From Blastococcus saxobsidens DD2 (GTDB lineage Bacteria > Actinomycetota > Actinomycetes > Mycobacteriales > Geodermatophilaceae), in contig NC_016943.1 of assembly GCF_000284015.1 (NCBI RefSeq), forward strand, positions 4,319,541 to 4,383,540: a stretch of DNA of 64,000 nt. Direction: 5' to 3'. The notes beneath the pieces are model-generated. The model was given only the letters and a program-made list of their open reading frames with translations, was not told the origin of the DNA and did not search any database. Both the position numbers and the translations under genes were made by a program. Positions within the stretch are counted from its first letter, which is position 1. Every line of letters starts with the position of its first letter. Below are positions 59,514 to 64,000 of this stretch, piece after piece.

Positions 59514-60113
59514 ATGTCACGCCTGCCGCTGGTGAGCTCCGACGACGAGAACGCCGACCCCCTCGCCAGGGAGGTTCTGAAGGGCGTCGCGGCGGCGCGC
59601 GGGCGCAGCGTCGATCCGAACGTCTACCGCGCCGTGGCCAACCATCCCCGCGCGCTGCAGAAGATGGTCGAGTTCGGCACCGTCGTCTACTTCCAGAACT
59701 CGATGACGCCGGCCCAGCGGGAACTGGCGTACCTCACCGCCTCGGTCACCAACGAGTGCCACTACTAGATCCCCACCCACGTGCTGCTCGGTCGAGCAGC
59801 GGGACTGACCGAGGAGAAGCTCGCGCACCTGGGCGACGACCCCCTGCCCGAGGGCCTGTACGAGGCCGACGAGGCGGCGATCGTCCGCTACGCGCAGCGG
59901 TCCACGCGGATGGCGACCATCGACGACCGGACCTACGGGGACCTGGCCGAGCACTTCACCCCCGAGCAGATCATCGAGATCTGCTTCACCGTCGGGTTGT
60001 CGAACATGATCAACCGTTTCCACGCCACCTTCCTCACCGAGGTCGACCCGGAGACGCAGGAGGCGCTGGCGCCCAGCTGCCCGCTCGCCTACCCGGAGGT
60101 GCCCGCCCCCTGA
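59514..60113 (+). pseudogene. carboxymuconolactone decarboxylase/AhpD-like gene with in-frame TAG at the catalytic motif
   Basis: A 200-codon frame, open except for codon 85 (TAG, 59766-59768). The upstream part has MSRLPLVSSDDENADPLARE, VYRAVANHPRALQKMVEFG and LTPAQRELAYLTASVTNECH. After the stop the frame goes on with IPTHVLLGRAAGL, YAQRSTRMATIDDRTYGDLA and FTVGLSNMINRFHATFL. The family motif is CxxCxxxH; here it reads Cys-His-Tyr-stop-Ile-Pro-Thr-His, so TAG replaces the second cysteine. No other damage is seen. TACGGT lies seven bases before ATG 59514 (leaderless type). Could be a recent pseudogene, a sequencing error or readthrough. A GTG at 59781 might restart translation. Confidence 0.75.
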
Positions 60114-60129
60114 TCAGGAGCTGCCGCAC

Positions 60130-60870
60130 ATGAGCATCGACGACACCGCGGTCGCGGCACTGGCCGCGCGGGCCGCCGCCGATGCCCTGGTGCCCCTGCG
60201 CTCCTCGGGCCTCACCGGCCGGCCGCTCGGGGACGCCGGGGACGCGGCCGGGCAGCGGGCGATCGTCGCGGTGCTCGCCGCCGAGCGGCCCGACGACGTG
60301 GTGTTCAGCGAGGAGGCCGTCGACGACGCTCGGCGGCTGTCGGCCGGCCGGGTCTGGATCGTCGACCCGCTGGACGGCACCCGCGAGTACGGGAACCCGG
60401 AGCGCTCCGACTGGGCCGTCCACGTGGCGCTCTGGGCCGACGGCGACCTCGTGGCGGCCGCCGTCGCGCTGCCCGCCCTGGGCCAGGTGCACGTCACCGA
60501 CCCGGCGCCCCCACTGCCACCCCGCCCGGACGGACCGGTCCGGATCGCCGTCAGCCGCACCCGCCCACCGGCCGAGGCGCAGGCGGTGGCGGCCGCGCTC
60601 GGCGGGGAGCTGGTGCCGCTGGGCTCGGCCGGCTACAAGACGCTGGCCGTCGTCCGCGGGGAGGCCGACGCCTACGTGCACTCGGGCGGCATGTACCAGT
60701 GGGACTCCGCCGCCCCGGTCGCCGTCGCCCGCGCCGCCGGGCTGGTCACCTGCCGGCTGGACGGGTCGCCGCTGGTCTACAACCGGCCCGACCCCTCCCT
60801 CCCCGACCTCGTGGTCACCCGGCCGGAGCTGGCCGACCGGGTGCTGGCTGCGGTCCGCTCGGCGCGATAG
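60130..60870 (+). CDS. cysQ: 3'(2'),5'-bisphosphate nucleotidase CysQ-like (inositol monophosphatase family)
   Basis: A 246-aa FIG-superfamily phosphatase. Metal-binding motifs: VFSEEAVDD, WIVDPLDGTREYGN and MYQWDSAAPVAVARAAG. It removes the 3'-phosphate from PAP formed during sulfate reduction, or acts on related sugar phosphates. The position before cysD and cysN supports the sulfur role. Preceded by the interrupted CMD gene after 16 bp. Confidence 0.9.
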   Translation: MSIDDTAVAALAARAAADALVPLRSSGLTGRPLGDAGDAAGQRAIVAVLAAERPDDVVFSEEAVDDARRLSAGRVWIVDPLDGTREYGNPERSDWAVHVALWADGDLVAAAVALPALGQVHVTDPAPPLPPRPDGPVRIAVSRTRPPAEAQAVAAALGGELVPLGSAGYKTLAVVRGEADAYVHSGGMYQWDSAAPVAVARAAGLVTCRLDGSPLVYNRPDPSLPDLVVTRPELADRVLAAVRSAR

Positions 60871-60901
60871 CGGACACTGGGCGGGAATCCCCACCGGATC
60901 G

Positions 60902-60949
60902 GTGCGGTTGGTCGCCTTGATGTCGAACTCCCGGAGCCTGAGCGCATGA
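60902..60949 (+). CDS. candidate 15-codon upstream ORF coupled to cysD
   Basis: GTG 60902 to TGA 60949 reads VRLVALMSNSRSLSA. The stop overlaps the cysD ATG by 4 bp (ATGA). It is Ser-rich (four of the last nine), not Cys-rich. It may be a translational leader of the cysDN genes or an accident of the frame. A GGAG for cysD lies within it. Confidence 0.3.
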   Translation: MRLVALMSNSRSLSA

Positions 60950-61854
60950 CGACGCCCGACTACCGGCTCAGCCAGCTGGAGACGCTGGAGGCCGAGTCCA
61001 TCCACGTGATCCGCGAGGTGGTCGCCGAGCTGGAACGCCCGGTGCTGCTGTTCTCCGGCGGCAAGGACTCCATCGTGATGCTGGAGCTGGCCCGCAAGGC
61101 TTTCGCGCCGGCCCGCATCCCCTTTCCGGTGATGCACGTGGACACCGGCCTGAACTTCCCCGAGGTCCTGGAGTTCCGCGACAAGCGGGTGGCCGAGCTC
61201 GGCGTGCAGCTGGTGGTGGCCTCCGTGCCGGACGCCATCGCCGCGGGCACGGTGAAGGAGGAGCCCAACGGCTCCCGCAACCGCATCCAGACCCCCGTCC
61301 TGCTCGACGCCGTCGAAGAGCACGGCTTCACAGCCCTGTTCGGCGGAGCCCGGCGCGACGAGGACAAGGCCCGGGCCAAGGAGCGGGTCTTCTCCTTCCG
61401 CGACGACTTCGGCCAGTGGGACCCGAAGAACCAGCGCCCCGAGCTCTGGGACCTCTACAACGGACGGATCCACGTGGGTGAGTCCATCCGGGTGTTCCCC
61501 CTGTCGAACTGGACCGAGCTGGACATCTGGCAGTACATCGCCCACGAGCAGATCGCCATCCCTGCGCTGTACCTCGCGCAGCAGCGGGACGTCGTGGAGC
61601 GGCAGGGGATGCTCTACGCGGTGAACGAGTTCATCCGGCCGCGCGAGGGCGAGCAGGTCCGCCGGGAGAGCGTCCGCTACCGCACCGTCGGCGATGCGAA
61701 CCTGACCGCGGCCGTGCCGTCCAGCGCCACGACGGTGGACGAGGTCATCGCCGAGATCGCGGTGACCCGGATGACGGAGCGGGGCGCGACCCGCGGCGAC
61801 GACAAGGTCAGCGACGCCGCCATGGAGGACCGGAAGAAGGAGGGCTACTTCTGA
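60946..61854 (+). CDS. cysD: sulfate adenylyltransferase subunit 2
   Basis: A 302-aa PAPS-reductase-fold protein that makes APS from sulfate and ATP with CysN. PP-loop: VLLFSGGKDSIVMLELARKA; then PFPVMHVDTGLNFPEVLEFR, ALFGGARRDEDKARAKERVF and FSFRDDFGQWDPKNQRPELW. Full length. The stop shares one base with the cysN start (TGATG). Confidence 0.97.
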   Translation: MTTPDYRLSQLETLEAESIHVIREVVAELERPVLLFSGGKDSIVMLELARKAFAPARIPFPVMHVDTGLNFPEVLEFRDKRVAELGVQLVVASVPDAIAAGTVKEEPNGSRNRIQTPVLLDAVEEHGFTALFGGARRDEDKARAKERVFSFRDDFGQWDPKNQRPELWDLYNGRIHVGESIRVFPLSNWTELDIWQYIAHEQIAIPALYLAQQRDVVERQGMLYAVNEFIRPREGEQVRRESVRYRTVGDANLTAAVPSSATTVDEVIAEIAVTRMTERGATRGDDKVSDAAMEDRKKEGYF

Positions 61855-63170
61855 TGAGTGCCACCCAGCCCGTGGACCTCCACTCGGCCGCCGCGGAGCA
61901 GGCGCACGAAATCGCCGTCGCCCGCAAGGACATCCTGCGGATCGCCACCGCCGGCTCGGTCGACGACGGCAAGAGCACCCTCATCGGCCGGCTGCTCTAC
62001 GACAGCAAGGCGGTGTTCGAGGACCAGTACGAGGCCGTCGAGCGGGCCAGCGCCGGCGGCGACTACGTGAACCTCGCGCTGCTCACCGACGGTCTGCGGG
62101 CCGAGCGCGAGCAGGGCATCACCATCGACGTCGCCTACCGCTACTTCGCCACCCCGCGGCGCACGTTCATCCTGGCCGACACGCCGGGCCACGTGCAGTA
62201 CACGCGGAACATGGTCACCGGCGCCTCCACCGCCGACCTGGCGATCGTGCTGGTCGACGCCCGCAAGGGCATGCTGGAGCAGAGCCGCCGGCACGCCTTC
62301 CTCGCCTCGCTGCTGCGAGTGCCGCACCTGGTCGTCGCGGTCAACAAGATGGACCTGGTCGACTGGTCGGAGCAGACCTTCGAGGCGATCCGCGACGAGT
62401 TCACCGCCTTCGCCGCGAAGCTGGACGTCCCCGACCTCACCGTCGTCCCGATCTCGGCGCTGCACGGCGACAACGTCGTCCGCCGGTCGGAGCACAGCCC
62501 CTGGTACGAGGGGTCGTCGCTGCTGCACCACCTGGAGCACGTGCACGTGGCCAGCGACCGGAACCTGGTCGACGTGCGCTTCCCGGTGCAGTACGTGATC
62601 CGGCCGCAGTCCGACGCCCACCACGACTACCGGGGCTACGCCGGGACGGTGGCCAGCGGCGTGCTGCGCACCGGCGACGAGGTGCAGGTGCTGCCCAGCG
62701 GGCTGACGACGACGATCGCCGGCATCGACGGCCCCCGCGGCCCGATCGACGAGGCCTTCGCCCCGATGGCGGTGACGGTGCGGCTGGCCGACGACCTCGA
62801 CGTCTCGCGCGGGGACCTGATCTGTCGGCCGTCGAACGCCCCGCACGTGACCCAGGACCTCGACGCGCTGGTGAGCTGGATGACCGACGAGCCGCTGCGC
62901 CCCCGGCAGCGGCTGGCGGTCAAGCACACGACGCGTTCGGTGCGCGCGGTGGTCAAGGACGTGCAGTACCGGCTCGACGTCAACACGCTGCACCGGCAGC
63001 CGGAGGCGGGCGAACTCGGGCTCAACGACATCGGCCGGGTGCGGCTGCGCACCACCCAGCCGCTGTTCGTCGACGAGTACGCCCGCAACCGGGTGACCGG
63101 CCGGTTCATCCTCGTCGACGAGGCGACCAACGCCACCGTCGGCGCCGGGATGCTCGTCCCCGGGAGCTGA
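61854..63170 (+). CDS. cysN: sulfate adenylyltransferase subunit 1 (GTPase)
   Basis: A 438-aa translation-factor-like GTPase that drives APS synthesis. G1 TAGSVDDGKSTLIGRLLYD, switch ITIDVAYRYF, G3 DTPGHVQYTRNMVTGAS, G4 VNKMDL and G5 ISALHG. Beta-barrel domains 2 and 3 follow to the end (GAGMLVPGS). It has no C-terminal APS kinase (CysC) fusion, unlike some CysNC proteins, so APS kinase or direct APS reduction must be encoded elsewhere. Confidence 0.97.
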   Translation: MSATQPVDLHSAAAEQAHEIAVARKDILRIATAGSVDDGKSTLIGRLLYDSKAVFEDQYEAVERASAGGDYVNLALLTDGLRAEREQGITIDVAYRYFATPRRTFILADTPGHVQYTRNMVTGASTADLAIVLVDARKGMLEQSRRHAFLASLLRVPHLVVAVNKMDLVDWSEQTFEAIRDEFTAFAAKLDVPDLTVVPISALHGDNVVRRSEHSPWYEGSSLLHHLEHVHVASDRNLVDVRFPVQYVIRPQSDAHHDYRGYAGTVASGVLRTGDEVQVLPSGLTTTIAGIDGPRGPIDEAFAPMAVTVRLADDLDVSRGDLICRPSNAPHVTQDLDALVSWMTDEPLRPRQRLAVKHTTRSVRAVVKDVQYRLDVNTLHRQPEAGELGLNDIGRVRLRTTQPLFVDEYARNRVTGRFILVDEATNATVGAGMLVPGS

Positions 63171-63245
63171 ACGACGCGTCCTCTTCCCCAGCCCTTCCCA
63201 GCTCGGGGCGGCGCCCTGGACGGGGCAGGCCGCAGAGGTGACCGG

Positions 63246-64000
63246 TTATGCGGCCTCGGGGAACGGGAGAACAGGACGGTGCTGGCCATGGCCCGTGGCC
63301 TGCTCGATCGCGTGCCCGACCTCGAGAACTCGGCGGTCCGCGCCGGGTGGGCCGATGATCTGTAGTCCCACGGGGAGACCGTCCGGGCTGAACCCCCCGG
63401 GCACCGACAGCGCAGGGCAGCCGGTGGGTGAGATCAGCGTGCATGAGCGCATCCAGCCCAGGTAGTCCCGCTGTGGCACGCCGGCGACCTCCGTGGGGTA
63501 CTCGCAGTCGACGGGGAAGGGCAGTACCTGTGTCGTCGGCGCCAGCAACACGTCGAAGCGGTCGAAGAAGGCGATCACCCGCTCGTAGAGTCTCGTGTGC
63601 GCAATCTCGGCCCTAGCGACGTCGCCGCCAGTGAGGGCGGCACCGAGCTCCGCGTTCCAACGGATGGTCGCTTTGACCTTGTCGGGTGAGCGGCGGACCA
63701 CATCCCCCAGGGATGCCTCGAAGATCCACGCCCGCAGGGTCCGGAACACCTCATCCGCGTCGGAGAGGTCGGGGCAGTCCTCCTCGACCTTCGCCCCGAG
63801 ATCCTGGACCACCTGGACCGTGGAGGTGAGCACCGCCGTGATCACCGGATCGACCGGGATGCGCCCTCCGAGGTTCGGCGCCCAAGCCACCCGCAGACCG
63901 GGCAGCTCGACAGGGAGGGAGGCGGCGAAACCGGCACCGTCGTCCTGCAGTGCGATCGGCACCCGACTGTCCGGGCCGGCGAGCACCGACAGTTGAAGGG
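63246..64000 (-). CDS. amidase signature family protein, C-terminal part (5' end beyond the right edge)
   Basis: The visible 251 residues are the C-terminal half of an amidase. They begin SVLAGPDSRVPIALQDDG (the usual VLAG-D-D block), then FFDRFDVLLAPTTQVLPFPV, STLISP-like CTLISPTGCPALSVPGGFSP and DGLPVGLQIIGPPGADRRVL. The Ser-Ser-Lys catalytic region lies off the right edge. Codon use is slightly less GC-extreme than its neighbours. Hydrolyses an amide; substrate unknown. Confidence 0.9.
   Translation of the reverse strand, partial: LQLSVLAGPDSRVPIALQDDGAGFAASLPVELPGLRVAWAPNLGGRIPVDPVITAVLTSTVQVVQDLGAKVEEDCPDLSDADEVFRTLRAWIFEASLGDVVRRSPDKVKATIRWNAELGAALTGGDVARAEIAHTRLYERVIAFFDRFDVLLAPTTQVLPFPVDCEYPTEVAGVPQRDYLGWMRSCTLISPTGCPALSVPGGFSPDGLPVGLQIIGPPGADRRVLEVGHAIEQATGHGQHRPVLPFPEAA

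Noticed and set aside
59766..59768. Pyrrolysine or selenocysteine at the TAG codon
   Set aside because: Selenocysteine uses TGA. Pyrrolysine would need pyl genes, none of which are in the window, and the expected residue is Cys. Kept only as an interrupted gene.
1..64000. tRNA, rRNA, insertion sequences, integrases, prophage or biosynthetic gene cluster
   Set aside because: None of the gaps shows a tRNA cloverleaf or CCA-ended motif, and no transposase, integrase, phage structural, PKS or NRPS motif is found in any frame.

Overview
The window looks like chromosomal DNA of a very GC-rich actinobacterium. Third codon positions are almost all G or C, starts are often GTG, 4-bp stop/start overlaps are common, and the mycothiol genes mshA and mshD are both present. 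Gene order follows Mycobacterium tuberculosis in two blocks. The first (about 0-22.4 kb) matches the Rv0474-Rv0502 region: XRE regulator, HbhA-like protein, DUF2516, murB, mshA, ybjN, gpm1, senX3-regX3, ppx, proC, small HTH protein, bS22-type ribosomal protein, galE-like, acyltransferase. The second (about 38-44 kb) matches Rv0814c-Rv0820: sseC, cysA2, thiX, lmeA, glnR, mshD, pstB. An RsiG homologue, a Nur-like Fur protein and the general style suggest Frankia/Geodermatophilaceae-like relatives. That family-level placement is inference, and no 16S gene is present.

Layout. 0-9.6 kb: lipid and sugar-nucleotide enzymes, proC with a degenerate proline-dehydrogenase-like neighbour, ppx, a GlxA-type regulator and small ORFs. 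9.7-12.4 kb: phosphate sensing (regX3, senX3, divergent phoU with GTTCACC repeats between). 12.6-22.4 kb: glycolysis (gpm1), mycothiol biosynthesis start (mshA operon with a DHA2 exporter), murB, two SAM-fold proteins and the HbhA/XRE cluster. 22.4-28.2 kb: asparaginase, a two-motif RsiG anti-sigma factor, ygfZ, Nur-like regulator, pabC and nhaA with an unusual tail. 28.2-37.9 kb: MMPL and LmeA-like envelope proteins, a DUF885 peptidase, a nitrobindin-like protein, a TetR remnant and a PAS/SpoIIE phosphatase. 38-43 kb: the cysA2/sseC/thioredoxin sulfur cluster with a leaderless Cys-containing leader peptide, then lmeA, glnR and mshD.

43.1-51.4 kb holds two complete, divergently transcribed pstSCAB operons. 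About 550 bp packed with 11-bp-spaced Pho-box-like repeats separates them. With senX3-regX3/phoU this gives a coherent phosphate-starvation regulon inside one window. 51.5-56.3 kb holds an LCP-like protein without the usual active-site residues, a leaderless coiled-coil protein with six identical 42-bp repeats, two small DUF proteins and a siderophore-interacting-protein-like flavoprotein. 56.4-58.7 kb is a PhoP/PhoR-type two-component system preceded by three tandem 11-bp repeats. 58.8-63.2 kb holds a PaaI-like thioesterase, a CMD/AhpD-like gene interrupted by an in-frame TAG exactly at the second cysteine of CxxCxxxH, and the sulfate-assimilation genes cysQ, cysD and cysN. A partial amidase runs off the right edge.

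I found no tRNA or rRNA genes, insertion sequences, prophage genes or CRISPR array. I did not find a clearly novel defence or biosynthetic system. The most notable signals are the interrupted CMD gene, the dual Pst locus with its Pho-box array, the two-motif RsiG, the leaderless Cys leader peptide, the ProDH-like relic beside proC, and several putative leaderless genes with a -10 box 6-8 nt before the start codon.
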